Below, piece after piece: positions 42,501 to 54,953 of a stretch of DNA of 64,000 nucleotides. The stretch lies in assembly GCA_009869945.1 (NCBI GenBank), contig WIXG01000178.1, forward strand, positions 95,869-159,868. The letters are read 5' to 3'. The DNA comes from Mesaphorura yosii (taxonomy: Eukaryota; Arthropoda; Collembola; Poduromorpha; Tullbergiidae). The notes under the pieces were generated by a model. That model had not been told where the DNA came from and did no database searches. It saw only the letters and a list, made by a program, of their open reading frames with translations. Position 1 is the stretch's first letter. Each line of letters begins with the position of its first letter. The position numbers were made by a program, and so were the translations under genes.

Positions 42501-45500
42501 TGACTGCTTCGGGCTCTTCTCCTTCTCCAGTACGTAATGAGCACACAGACGGAGACAAGGAGTATGAGCCCGAGCAGTGCGAGGGCAATGTAAATAATCT
42601 GTGTGGTAGGCAAAGTTGGGAACGGGAAAGGTGGTCGTGCCAACACCTCAAGAGTGAAATTGGCCTCGGCGTACCCAGCTGGATTCTCCACGACACAATG
42701 AAATTCACCTGAGTCCTTCTCCAGGACATTTGTTAGCATTAAAATGCTTCGATCAATTCGATCCTGGAAACAGAAAATAAACGAATGTCAGCGACGGAGG
42801 CGACGGAGAAGAGAAAATCTCACCCAATTCATAATTAGATTTTATATTTCAGGTTGCATGCTCGGCGCGCCTCGCCAACTCACTCGCCTTTCGCTCAGAG
42901 TGGAAGAAAAAATGACAAAAAGAGAAATCCTACTTTTCCAAGAACTTGAAAAACTTTTTTCTCGCAAGAGGAAATTTATCTCGAAACCGAACAACTCAAA
43001 CAGACCGCGATGGAGAGCATCGCACAAGACAAAAAATCTTTTCCTCTTTCTCCACAGTAAATTGTGATTCATCAATTTTTTTCCAATTCAATAATTGTGC
43101 GATTGTGTAAAGTTGATTAGCTCCAATGAAGCCAGGCTCTGCAGTCACGCGAGGAGAAGAGCGAGCCGGCGTTGGAGCATAAAAGGGAAAGTAAGTACTT
43201 GGAATGGAATCAAGTTATCAGCGTAATGCAATAAAGACGAGAGAATGCACTAACCTCAAAAATGAGAAATTTCCGGTGGGCACTGATCATTGTATTGTTC
43301 GAAATGAGTCGTTGGTACGAGTACCAGCGCACGTTCGTGACGGGAACGGCGTCGTAAAGACAGACGATGGTCGCGTTCTCCTCCTCGTGAACCCGCACAC
43401 GAGTTCCCGCCGGGTCGTTGAGGATTTTTGGTCGACAGGCAAACTCCGAAGCAGAAAGATCGGCAAATTTTCTCTCTGCAGCGTACCAAGTAAACAAAAA
43501 AGGATTTAAACTTTAGCCAGTCTCGGAATCCGCTTTCGCCAGGAAATATCATATCGTCGGTAATAAAATATTCAGAATAAAACGTGATAAGACTTACGTG
43601 CCAAGCGTTCCGGAGATTTGCAGAGTGGTGGAATAAGGTAAGGATTTTTGTTGGTCTCCAGCCATGTCTTCAACTCGTGCAGACGACAGTCACAATTCCA
43701 CGGATTATTGTGCAGTTCAATATTGTGGAGCTGGGCGATGGATTTTACCTGCGTCAAAACACAATACGCAACATGAGTGAGATGAGTCATGAGTAAACAA
43801 TCTAGTGACTTCACTGCATGAAGTAAATTCGGATCCAATTCAGTGTGGGGCTTCTCTTCACTTCCCTTCCGCTTTATGCAACCTGCCTCTTACGAACCGT
43901 ATCCTCGTTCTACAATATTTAATACTTCCAAAATTTGAAAGTGACTCGAATGAAGTCTTGAAAATTACTATGCAAATGCCTTGCGACTTGCAGACTCAAA
44001 ATTTTGAAGCAGCCGTGCACGAGCACAGCTTTACTCCGCTTTCAGATTGAAGAATCTCACGTTCCATTGTTCTACAGCTTCACGGACGCGTAGACGTTGC
44101 CACAACTAATAAAGCATTCCAGCTCCGTGCCACCGTGCGTGCTCCTCGCCCAGGTTACACAAAACAGATAGGTATCATTTTTCAAATCAAATAAACCGAC
44201 TGCATGGTAACCCGACAAAGTAAATTCGAGCCATTTCATTCTTCCCCTGTGCTTTCACTTTTTCCATCTCATCTTTCAATCAAATGGATCATTTCCACTC
44301 GTTCTCATTTCATCCGCCCAACGAGGATTCGTCAGAACAGCAGCACGGAGCAATTCTTTTGTTTCTGCTTGTTTGCTGATGCAACGGGAATTCTTTATGG
44401 TGAAATCATTTTGCCAGGCAGAATGAAATGGTGTAGAAATGCTTTCTGGCCCTGGTTTGTCTGTGCTAACTTCCGCACTGTGCAATTATTTGAACCTTTT
44501 GCCTCTGGAGTTTATGTTTTTGTTTCGGCAACGCGAAAATATTATTGGGGAAGCACAGTCGAATTTGCGATGCATGCTCGTCGACCCGACCACAACTTTG
44601 TCACGTTCATTCCTCACACGTTCAATCCCCTGCAATTATCTCAGGGGACGTGGCCCAATTCGCTGCTGAAATATTTAACTAAAGACGCGCTAGGCACATT
44701 GACAAACAGACTTACCGTTACGTTGTTGATTGTAGTCAGATTATTGGAGCTGATCTTCAGCGACTCCAAAAGCTGCAGATGCGAAAATGCATTCTTATCA
44801 ATCCTAACTAGCTGCGCACGGCTCAGGTCAAGTTTCACAAGTTGAGTGTTGAATTCGAATGCACCATTTTGGATGTGAATCAGAGGATTCCCCGCCAAGT
44901 TCAAATCTCTGCAAAACAAAATATCATACAACGGTCAAGTGAATCCATCCTTAAAGGCATGCAGTGGCGTAGCATGATCGTATTTCAGTTTCCAGGATCA
45001 GAGTCTCAAAGGTTTTCTGCATCGCATGAACTCATTTCTAGACAGTTCGCTTTGTCAAGGCTAAAGTATTGCAAGGTGATCGGATTACTTCAGAAGTAGA
45101 AGTACACAACCTTCGAAGTCATGCCGAGGCAGAAATTGGTGAGTTTGCACTGCAGCGGAAAACACACGTGCGATTGAAGAGAGCAGTCCAAGTGTTATGG
45201 TCTGTCTGGTCGCCGGCAGGACACAGGCGTAATGAATTTTACTCGTGGCGGAGGTTCGTGTTTACCTTCAAAGGAACACGGAACTTCAAAGGCATAAAAT
45301 TGGACGAACGAACGTCAACTAGCAAACAAGCAAATACTGTGCTTGCAAGCTTCAAGCTACAACGGCCGAAACTCAAAACAAATGATTTTGCAGCCCGATA
45401 ATTCGCCCGTGTGCGCAATTATAACTCGTGGGGCCGAAGGGAAAGTTGAGCTCACGTTTTGGGGCCGAAACGACTGTTTTTCTGTTTGATCGAAGGTTGA

Positions 45501-48500
45501 ATTTCAGTCTGGCTGTCATTCGGGATGAATTATTATGTTCTGAAGGCTATCATTAAAATAATGTAATTATTATCAAAGATGGTTTATCAGTGCGCAATAT
45601 TTCTGTACCGTTATGCGTCGTCCTGACAGCATCAATTCTGCAATGAATGAATGCTTGCGTTTGTATTATGAAGTACGCATAACTGTACGTCGCTATTATA
45701 AGCAATCAACTTAACGATTACGGCTTGCGCAACCAAGAAATTGAACTGGTTTATTAAATTCTGACTTGCTGTGACTCGTATTGAGTGTAGTAAACTGGAA
45801 CAAATTTGCTACACCGCGACATGGCACGACATGAAGACACGATGCGATGACATTGATGTACTTAAGTCATTAAATCGAGATAAATGACGGAATCACGATG
45901 ATGGATTCCGTTCTCTGATTGAGTTCATGACTTCAGGTTATGTTTTGTGCATTTGCAGAGCACGAACATTGATGACTGCATTCGTTTTGCGGTGCAGATT
46001 TCTGCGACTTGATTCCTGGGTTTGTTGAGTTGAGTAGTTGCAATGACTATGACTATGCATGTCTTGTGCTCTAATAACTGAAGTCGGAATTATATCCGGC
46101 TTTTTGCTTCATGACTGAAGTAGCTAGCGATTGACTTACCTAAGGAAAGGTGTGGCTTTGAAGGCTGTCGTGGGGACAGCTTGTAACTGATTATCACTGA
46201 GATCAATCTCAACAAGATTGATGAGTTCATTAAAGGCTCCAGAGTCAATCTGACGAAGTCCCGAACCGTGAATATAGATTCTCTGTAGATTCAAGAGACC
46301 AGCACGACGAAACGCGTCTACCTGAAGGAATTGCAGCTTATTTCCAGAAATGTCTAGCACTTGAGTCTCCACGTCAATGTCCGCCGGAAGAGTATTCAGA
46401 TTCTGATTTCGGCATTCAACCTGCAATCAAAGGAAAAAGGAAGCGTGAACATCAGATCGTGACATGGATTCAGAATAACGAAATCAGTTAGACACAAGTA
46501 CAATTAGCGCCTCCGCCGTCATCGTCGTGTCTCCAAATTCTAAGTGTCTCAGACTTGAAATCTTATAAGCTTGTGCTACCCGGCCTAACATAATAATCTC
46601 GTTGTGATTATTAAAAAGATTAAGACAATCTGGTGTCTCAAAACTCTCCTTGGTTATTATTGCTATCGCTTCTTTTGCTATTACCATAACGCAATCCGTC
46701 CGCGTAATCTCACGCTCATCGTGTCGTGTTTTACAAATACTCAAAACTTTTCATTTTTGCGTGAGCTCACTTCTTATTCTTCTTCTTCCTCATCATCCCG
46801 TAATCTCCCCGAATCTTAATCTTATTCTTCCCCGGCTTGACTTTGGACCGAAATCCAAGATTTGCAAGTGCACCGCGTTCAGTTAGGGTACTTGCAGTAC
46901 TGCAGTGAACGCAGGGAGCGCACCTGCCTGGAACCTCAAGCAACTTGCTGCTTGCAATTTTATTTTGCATTTCTTTCATTCCGAATTTATATTTCCGTTA
47001 CAATAAAAAAAACTTTTCATTTTCTTTCTTTTATTTTTACCCAGAGCTCTGTTCGAGCAGTGTTCATCATCGTCTTTAGCCGTTCCTGTTTTCTTCTTGC
47101 TGTGCGTTATTATATAATATTACTATTGCCCAACTGGTCCTGGCCGCCATCATAGTCGCAGTCGCGTCGACTTCGACTGCTCTGAACTCTCGAGCATTTG
47201 CGGAACTCAGCTACGGAGTACGGAGCATGGCGGCCATGGGTTTCGTTTTATTTGACTCGGGAAGGAAATGAAATAAAAGTTTCAGCTTTTTGAAGTTTCA
47301 AGAAAGTAGACTAACTAACTGCTGCACTATGGCGGGTAGAAACGCTTTACGAAGCCTACGCTAGGCGTTTGCTATGCCAGGGTAACTTGGAGAAGCAGTT
47401 ATATAATATATAAGTAAATTTAAAGTCATAAAGGTTTCACTTCCTCGTGCTCCTCCTCTGAGACTCCTTCTTTTATTTTATTACTTATTTACTTTTCACT
47501 ACGAGCGCTCGAATATTGTTCCATATAATGACGCTCGCATTAAGCTTATGCCTTCAACTTCAGTTTTCCTTTATTTTTAAGGACAATACGTCTTATCATG
47601 TGAACAACCAGCTTGACTACGCCACATATTTATCTCGAATGAAGATGTGAATATATTTTATTTCCTTCGTTTCTCGGTCTTTACCGCAACAAGGAACGCC
47701 TAACACTTAACAGCACGAAAAATTGCCTTGAATATTTCTATCTTGAGCGGCTGCGGCTGGGACTTGCAAAATGCAGAGTATCCGGAAAGAAAACAGTCTG
47801 CTTTTCTTGCGGAGCATGATGATAAGTAGCGAGCGCTGTTATGAACACATTGCTCGCATATTCCGTGAACTTGGATCCAGTGCGCCAACCTGCCAGTTTC
47901 CCTCTGCGTTTATACTTTATAATGTATACCGTTTACTTAAAGACTTTATATTTCAAAAAATAAATTAACCGGGTAAAGCATAAACGATGAATATTTTATC
48001 AAGGTTTTTCTCCGTACTCCATTTTCCGTGCAAAAATGAAACAATTTTTCTAATCTTGTCATTTCAGGGCGCGGAAAACTAAAGAATGCATTAAGTAATG
48101 CATTTTATGGTGTCTGTACTTTTCCAGATGGGATTTCGACGCACGGACCTGCGCGGCTACAATTTAAAGTGGCCAATTTCATTCCGCCCGGGAACGAGAC
48201 GCCATGTAAATACACTAGAAAGCCACCAAGTAAGCTTGCAATAGAAAGAATAGGGCGGTTCAGTTCTCTTGAGAGCATTATCGCAGAATGCTTTTAATTC
48301 GCGATATCCAAAAGAAGCTATCCGAACGATAAAAAAAATATGACTCAAAGTCATCGAAGTCAACGTGTGAGTAACTCAAGCCAGCCGTGACAGTAACAAT
48401 TGACTAAGCACAAAGAATGGAGACGCTTTGACTCACGTCTAAATTTTTATTTTTGCTTCTCCTTCGGTTGCCTTATGAATTTACGAACCGCAGCGCAAGG

Positions 48501-50452
48501 TAGAGTGGAAAATGATGCATGATGTTTCGAATGTATTGCTTCAATTTGTTTATGACTGCGTCGACGCAGATGAAAAGGCGACGTGCACTCCCTTCCGTCT
48601 TTTCGAGGACGTTATCGCACCGTTTCTTTAGCAAGTCAATAATAAATAGAGCAGAAATTACATTAAAATTTTCCTCATTTCAATTCAACTTGAGACAGCT
48701 CTTGAGACATTTGCCTGCAATGCGCACATAGGAAGTTTTCCCTGTGAAATGCGAAAAAATAGCTTGAAAGTTCTTAATGACTTTCGGGATTGGTCGAGAA
48801 GTGTGCGAAAAGTCGTTGATGATGCGAATGAAACTTAGGAAAACTTTATGGTGCAGCATTGTTCTTTTCATCATCATCATTTTCGACGGCGTCCTGGAGT
48901 AAGAATGGCACGGTTAAGAGGTTATTACAAATGGGCCGGCGGAAGCCAAAACCTAAACGAAAGGTAGACTGCACAAAATTAATGCATTCAAACTGTTACT
49001 CTGCGTTGGAATGACTATTATTGTAATATTTTTAGTTGCAAAAAATTTGTTGACGACGACAACAGCTTTAATAAATGATCTCCGCTTGTTCAATTTCATT
49101 TCTTAACCTGCTCTTAGCTCTGCCTCATTGTTATGCTGTTTATTGATACTGTGCTCATAATGCGTGAAGTTAATAACCAACCTAGTCGCGAAAAATGAGT
49201 ACAATGCAAAGACTAATTAATAATAGCATGGTACGCCACTGTCGTCGCCTTGTCATTACGAAATAGCAGGTAAAATGTAAATAAGCGACCACGCACGGGA
49301 CGGGCTTGGCCTCCATACAATCAAATGCAAGTGTAACCCTTTCAGCGTGTATTCCAAACATTGCAACAGAATTGCGTCGCCCTGCATTTATTTACACTTT
49401 CCCTCCCTCGCCTCTGCGTCTACTTTCCTCCGAATCTGATTCATCAATTAATAACAGTGCAGATACTGGAGCAGAGTCCCTTGATCATATTTTACGAAAC
49501 CACAAAAGCGAGATGGCTACTTATCATCACCTTGTGCACAATGTGCGCGTGTACCCAGTGAGGGTCGGCTTTCTCTGCCTATTTGGCGACCCAAACCGTC
49601 CTTTCGTTTCCTCGCTCTCGTCATTCATTCATTTTAAAATGTGGTAATGCATTAAAGATTCCCAAACTCGTTATGCAGCGACTCAGTCATCAGAATGAAA
49701 AGGGGACGAAAGAAAGCGGAGTGTCGAAATACGGAAAGTACGGAGGACTGTGTAAATAAAAAATAGCGCAGTGTACGCGGATGTTAATTCATAATGGATG
49801 GAAAGCATTTTGTGGGTTCTTTAAACTGCATTAAATCCTAGTCCACGGCATTCATCAATCTCGAAACTCACAACTTGTGTGATGCAAGCTTTCCTTTTTT
49901 CTCGTAGCTTTTCAGGGCCCCAGCGCGCCCGATCCGTGCCCAGCGCTGAACGCTCCTCATAATCAGACATGAGTTGCATCGATTATGCAAGTAAAAATAC
50001 AAGACCACACTGCTTACCGTTTGTTTTCCAGATTTCCATTTACAAATGCAAACAAGGGGACAGCCATTCACAAATGCACCGAGCTGATAATTAAATAGTA
50101 GTATCAATACAAAAAGTCGGAGCAGACTTGTCGTGGTCGTGGCACTAGTGCATTGTCTGGAACTCCGATGATTACTATTTGTTGCGTTAGATTTATGATT
50201 ATACGTTCCATCAGCACGAATCACACTGCCGTCATCGAGCGCGGGAGAAAACTTCATCAGCACGGCTTCTGTTTCTGCTTTCGCTTCCTGCCCGCTTTCA
50301 CCACCGCCACCCTCCCCCATTGTGACACTCCGAGTCCTATTCAAGTACCCAAACTCCTTGCTCGCTCGTCTCTTCATGGCGCGACTGCTGTCCTTGTTGG
50401 CGTTGGCGACTGATGAGTTTTGTGTTGGAGTTGAACAAGATTGAAATTCCAT
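39034..50452 (-). CDS. kek: Kekkon-family LRR/Ig transmembrane protein, 7 coding exons, 738 aa
   Basis: Seen: join 50452-50018, 46420-46140, 44908-44716, 43748-43598, 43475-43255, 42763-42305, 39510-39034; all introns GT-AG; 2217 nt, ends TAA. Domains: hydrophobic signal segment about 110-128; LRRNT with C131, C135, C137, C148; LRRs at about 164-309, a seventh starting at 310 and running into LRRCT (C322, C324, C346, C367); Ig domain C392-W404-C450 with DSGEFHC; transmembrane helix about 483-505 followed by RRRR; low-complexity tail with SPDEGYQEG and C-terminal GTDV, a class I PDZ ligand form. N-glycosylation sequons at N295, N301, N387, N413, N462. Known: this layout, CDCRL in the LRRCT and DLS-x-FAC before the Ig are kekkon hallmarks; Drosophila Kek1 restrains EGFR, Kek5 affects BMP signalling and Kek6 binds a neurotrophin. 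Inferred: cell-surface receptor or modulator. Which paralogue this is cannot be settled here. Confidence 0.93.
39511..42304 (-). other. kekkon-like intron 6 (2.8 kb)
   Basis: GT-AG, phase 0, separating the proximal from the distal cytoplasmic tail. Only chance open frames and short simple repeats seen. Confidence 0.85.
42305..42763 (-). CDS. kek: kekkon-like coding exon 6: Ig end, transmembrane helix, proximal tail
   Basis: Acceptor tgtttccag, donor gtaaag, 459 nt, phase 0 at both ends. It carries the Ig F-strand DSGEFHCVVENPAG (C450), a Pro-rich stalk, the helix IIYIALALLGLILLVSVCVL, a stop-transfer WRRRR, and a cytoplasmic stretch with PPEILATSTPVKPPR. Read-through of the donor adds only VKCSD before a stop, giving a shorter form without the PDZ ligand if the intron were retained. 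Confidence 0.93.
42764..43254 (-). other. kekkon-like intron 5 (0.5 kb), inside the Ig domain
   Basis: GT-AG with the weaker donor gttagt, phase 0, between Ig residues 427 and 428. The neighbouring intron 4 (43476-43597) is only 122 bp. Nothing else seen. Confidence 0.85.
43255..43475 (-). CDS. kek: kekkon-like coding exon 5: LRRCT end and first half of Ig
   Basis: Acceptor gctgcag, donor gttagt (weaker than the others), 221 nt, phase 1 in and 0 out. It completes Gln354, then RKFADLSASEFAC gives the last LRRCT cysteine (C367). The Ig domain begins with RVRVHEEENATIVC (C392) and carries the core Trp in VRWYSY (W404). The downstream intron lies inside the Ig domain. Confidence 0.91.
43598..43748 (-). 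CDS. kek: kekkon-like coding exon 4: last LRR and most of LRRCT
   Basis: Acceptor ttgacgcag, donor gtaagt, 151 nt, phase 0 in and 1 out. It codes the last LRR strand and the LRRCT cap NPWNCDCRLHELKTWL, then C346 in the PPLCKSPERLA stretch. The CDC-R-L form is typical of kekkon proteins. Confidence 0.92.
43749..44715 (-). other. kekkon-like intron 3 (1.0 kb)
   Basis: GT-AG, phase 0. The plus strand carries most of an unexplained 213-codon open frame (44204-44845), discussed in the findings. Confidence 0.85.
44716..44908 (-). CDS. kek: kekkon-like coding exon 3: LRR4-6
   Basis: Acceptor ttttgcag, donor gtaagt, 193 nt, phase 2 in and 0 out. It codes DLNLAGNPL, KLDLSRAQL and LKISSNNL, three LRR cores, and ends NNVT. 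Two N-glycosylation sequons (N295, N301) lie near the end. The plus strand opposite the first part of this exon falls in an unrelated long open frame. Confidence 0.92.
44909..46139 (-). other. kekkon-like intron 2 (1.2 kb)
   Basis: GT-AG, phase 2, between LRR3 and LRR4. Nothing further recognised. Confidence 0.85.
46140..46420 (-). CDS. kek: kekkon-like coding exon 2: LRRNT end and LRR1-3
   Basis: Acceptor gattgcag, donor gtaagt, 281 nt, phase 0 in and 2 out. It continues KQT directly into VECRNQNLNTLP, completing the LRRNT cysteine set. Three LRRs follow with the L-x-x-L-x-L-x-x-N-x-L spacing (VLDISGNKL, RIYIHGSGL, EIDLSDNQL). The Arg codon AG|A is split across the next intron. Confidence 0.93.
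46421..50017 (-). other. kekkon-like intron 1 (3.6 kb)
   Basis: GT-AG, phase 0, within the LRRNT codons. Pyrimidine-rich and AT-rich sequence with short CAT/TTC runs. No nested gene recognised. Confidence 0.85.
50018..50452 (-). CDS. kek: kekkon-like coding exon 1: leader, signal segment, start of LRRNT
   Basis: Codes residues 1-145 and ends KWKSGKQT before donor gtaagc, phase 0. The first ATG (50452) has G at -3 and +4. An in-frame TAA lies 18 nt upstream, and the 5' UTR piece from the acceptor has no earlier ATG, so I chose this start. The hydrophobic signal segment begins only at about residue 110, an unusually long leader. In-frame ATGs at M26, M45 (ACAATGG, the best Kozak context) and M66 are alternatives. 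The leader is rich in S, T, N, G and E and looks disordered. The exon boundary and LRRNT cysteines are firm; the exact start is not. Confidence 0.8.
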
Positions 50453-50556
50453 ATCGCCTTTGTGCGTTTAGCGTTTATGTGCCGTTCGGATTTTGTAATT
50501 AATCAATATTTCTAAGATTTATTTAATAACGTTTCTTTTGTACTTCTTCGCTGCTG
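50453..50556 (-). other. 5' UTR portion of kekkon-like exon 1
   Basis: A pyrimidine-rich acceptor (gttcttcttttcag) ends at 50557, followed by 104 nt with no ATG and then the chosen start. This implies at least one more non-coding exon upstream. Based on splice consensus only. Confidence 0.55.
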
Positions 50557-53500
50557 CTGAAAAGAAGAACGGATTTGATTATGTTCTATTTCCTTGTCAT
50601 GATTCTTGCAACAATGGTCTTGAGGATCATTACTATTGCAGTTCGGAGCCAGAACAGAAGCACGAGAGTCTGCACTGTTATTAAATGAAATTTGAAATTC
50701 GTCCCGGTTATTATATCACATAATACACTTTTTTTTTTACCGTAGTCCGACTCGTCGTCCAAAGTTGCTACACTTTCACCGTGAACTTGAAGTTTTTCTG
50801 TTCCGAACACTGACAATGCGTAATTGCGCTGAAAACTGATAACAATGACAACGCTGCTTGGAATTGCAATGGCACTGCTGCGTGTTGCAAAGTTGTCCGT
50901 GTTTGAACCACTGAATTAAAAGTTTCTCACAACCTTTTGTGCTGGCAGCTTGAGTTTCGTGAACTCGGCTGATTACAGGCTCTCACAGTGCAGTGCAGTG
51001 GCATTTCAAGTCCACCAGATTTCTATGCTGATAAGAATTGCTGTTGTGATGATAATTTAATGTTTTCTTCCCACTCCTTTGAAAACTTGACTTTTTCTCA
51101 TTACTTTTTCTTGCAGTTTTAAATCATATTTTTGATAATTTCCCCTGCTTCATGTTCGTCTTGCACGAGGAGACCGGCCGTAATTTCTCCTGCTTCTCCA
51201 GAAACCACAGGTTGCGTAAAATCTCTGTGTGACGTCTTCTTCTTGACTAATACGCAGCTAACAACTCGCTTGGCTTCCATCAACTGCACAGCATCGCGAC
51301 GGAAAGTGTTCTCGTGTAGCCGTGTAACTCACACTCTCGTCCAACACGCTGAAAAAGTAAAGCAAGTTTTTGTAGTATTGCTCTTTCCTTTCAAAGTTGC
51401 GAGTCGCAACAATATAAGTTGTAAGTTTGTGGGTTTGACTAGGATTCTCGAGTAACTAGACAGGAAAATTGCTCGGGACTCAGAAATTGTTGCACAGTTT
51501 GGCGTAATCATAAAGTAATGAACCCGCTGGTTTCCGAGTCTCTCTTTCTTCAAATTTGCGCAGCTCGTTCTATGATCTTGTACAAAGCTCGGAAAGCCGT
51601 GTTTCGTGTTTTATCTGTTTTCTTTTATGCGGAGTAAAAAAGTGTCATATGAGCGAGCTTTCTTGACAGAGCTATATTGCACAACAATGCAATGGTAATA
51701 AGAGACACTTATTTTTCCATTTAAATGTAATTTAGAGTGTGGAGAGCGGAGCGGGGAGACAACTCAGCTGGAATTGAATTTCTGACTACAGGACAAGTTG
51801 TAAACCACTTTCGTAGCAGGCCAGCCAAGTATTTTCTCAAAATGAGAAAAAATTATAATAATGTATGGACCCACAACCAGACAGAGCCGGCCAGAGTTTG
51901 GGGACCCCGGCAGAAATGTTAATGCGAATACTATGCTGATGATGTTGATGATAATGATGATGAAGAAGAGAATAAATTAATTTTTCATCATCATGGAATC
52001 AAACTGCACGGCTGAGCAAGGCCAGGGCAAGAAAGTACACAGTGACAAGACAACATTGCATTGCTAGAGATTATAATAATACTTTCATTACTACGGCAGT
52101 GACTATGACCATGGCCATGTCGTGAGTCGTGGAGTAAGAAGTCGCATTTTAAGATGCCACTTTTTCACAGTCTAAACCACTGCTACACGCCACAATGGTA
52201 TGCATGGTAATCAACTCATTTTTCGATGAACGATGAAGCTTAAGCCCAAGTCAAGTCTCAAGCACTCGCACTCGCGTCGGCTTGAGAATCTTGTACACTT
52301 TCGTATGCGTTTTTTACTTGTGGAAAATTCACAGTTCATACATTGTGTTCCGTTGCGTACCGCAACGCGCAATTTCGTTAACGCGTCGCAGCTCAGGCAC
52401 AGCGCAGGTAGTAAGAGTCTCGTGATGATGATGAATTTCTTATTATTCGTGGTTCCAAAATGGAAAGGATTAACAACGCGTCACTGACAATCGACAGTCG
52501 CCGTCACTGCCTACATGGTGACGATGAACGTTTCGGACGCGAGAGGCTCAAGACGGCGATTCAGGATGACGAAGACGACGACGACCAGGATGAGCAGTTT
52601 GAAGAAAACACTCGATGAATTCTGCCTTCTCGGAAATTTCAATGTCGTGTGAGTTTTGTAGATCAATGAAGCGACAATAATATATTATTATTATTCTTAC
52701 AAGCGTCGAGCAGGTAGAGATTGAATAATAAAGGGAATAAGAATGGAAGCTTTCTTATTTCATCCTCTGAGCGGAGCAGTGCGAGGAATCAGAGATCACA
52801 ACGAGAATGGAATTGGAAAAGATTCACAGTCGGCGTGCAGTTAAAACTCCTGACCGTGGCCGTGCTATTGCGTCGACTACGCGCTCGATCCTCCGTTCAA
52901 TTCAATAAAAGTAATCATGTGTTATAAACTCTCTCTATTGATGCCAGCGGACGACTGAAATCCAGTCGCAGCAGCAACAGTCAAGCCAATGCTATCCTTC
53001 AAATTGTCACGGAAAATAAATGGGAATGCAGTAGTGGTGTAATGCGATCGTTCTCTAACCAGCAACTCGAGCCAACACGCACTGAGAAGGAAAACAATCA
53101 CACATTCACTGGACGATAAAATTGGACGACTACGGACGATAAACCGCACAACTAATTATTTTATGAAAATATTTTTGCATTTGCTCCTCCTCAACCCACA
53201 AATCCTCATCGATCTCTAAAGTCTGACGCCACTTCAGACCCTCACAGCCGACATCTTCACACCTTGTTAGCACAAACGAAGGAATTAGAACCCCAATTTG
53301 TAGTCGCACTCCCCGAGACAATTTTCTCGTGTGCACACCCAAAATCATTCGGCGCCCTGCTCGGGAGCGGCCGTAACGAGGTGGTGGATGCTGTCGAACT
53401 TGTGCCGTTAAATTGGGTAATAATCTGGGTGAGGAAAACAAGAGATGATGAAGGAGACGCTGCCAGAAGACGCCAAGAGCCACGCCACGCCAACAGCAAG

Positions 53501-54953
53501 ACGACGCGGCTCGAACGAGAAATACGAGTTCGTAATATTAATTTTTTGCTCTGCTTGTTATACTTTTCTCTCGCGCACTTGATTTGTTGATGGAGAAGCC
53601 GAAATTCTTGGTTTCAGGTTTTATTTACTATTTGGTATGAAAGATATCGCAGTTCCTGAGATGAATGGTTAATTTATCAAGCATTTGCCCAGATGAGAGC
53701 ATAAAAACTTGACTTGCTGCACTGCAGTTCATGCGTTTACGAGCAAAGTGCAGTTTATGAAGGAGGTTAAACTGTGGAGCAACAAACAAGCAGCCTGTTT
53801 ATATTCCGCTCGGCGCGATCATGAACTTGTAATAAGGTATTTGAGTGGCACGCAACAGAACAGCAGTTGTTACACTTTACGATACGCGACTCGATCGTAT
53901 AAATGTTTACATATTGAAATTCACTGAACTCTCGTTCCTCGTTTGCCTTGTTACTCCTTCCTCACAAATTCACAAACTTACAATGGTATTTAAGCAGAAA
54001 TTGTTCTGTGTTCTATTTACATTTGTCTCACGGAATGTCAACGAGTCATTACTGCTCCGCTTTTGTCTTGTCTCCGTCACTCGTCGGATTAAAATGTGAT
54101 GGAAATTAGGACAGCAGTCACCAGTCTCGGCGCACAAATTGCAAGCTGCCTTGGAATACAAATGCGTACGAATGAGATTAGCAGAAATAGCAAAAATACG
54201 CAAATTCACTTTCACGTAAAAAGTTTTCGTATTCTTTTAATATTCCTGTTGCAAGTTTTAAACTTTATTTCTGCCACGATGAAATTAACACTTTTTTCTG
54301 TACTCGCTGCTGAGAAGCTCCGCAGGAAAGTTTCCTAATGTGCTCAGCTTTTCGGCTGGGATTTGAGTGTGTATGCAAAAAGATAGATGTAAGTCACTTT
54401 TTTAATTAATCGAAACAATGGCAAATCTCGCAATGCAACGACGCCAAGAAAATGAGGAAGGATTTCTATTCTTTCACTGCTGCTGAGTTGAATGAGTAAT
54501 TTCACTCTGTTGTCTTGGGCTTGATGGAATTGTGCTCTTCAAGACGACGATAACGTCTCGCCGTGCTGGGACGAAAATGTGAATTAATTTATATGGCACG
54601 ATTTGAAACCTCACATAACGACGACAGCGACGACCGTCCTTTAAAAGGAGTCTGTGTATGGTCGATGAAGATAATTGTCGACTTAAGTGGTTTGAATTTG
54701 CATTTGCGTGTGTGCTTAATCTGATTTCAGCTGGTAAAACTCCTTTCCTGTCAGAATTCACACTTCACGGGTTTGAGACAATGCAACACGTTTCTGTGCG
54801 TGGTGCGGCACAATTCACAGCGCGTCGTCTCAGCTCGAGGTGAGAAAGAGGTGACACCAAATACGAGAGTCGAAGCACGAATGACAGCTCAGAGTGATCT
54901 CTTTATACCACAGGTCGAGAGATTCGAGTCACTTGTGTCTTCCACACACTCAC

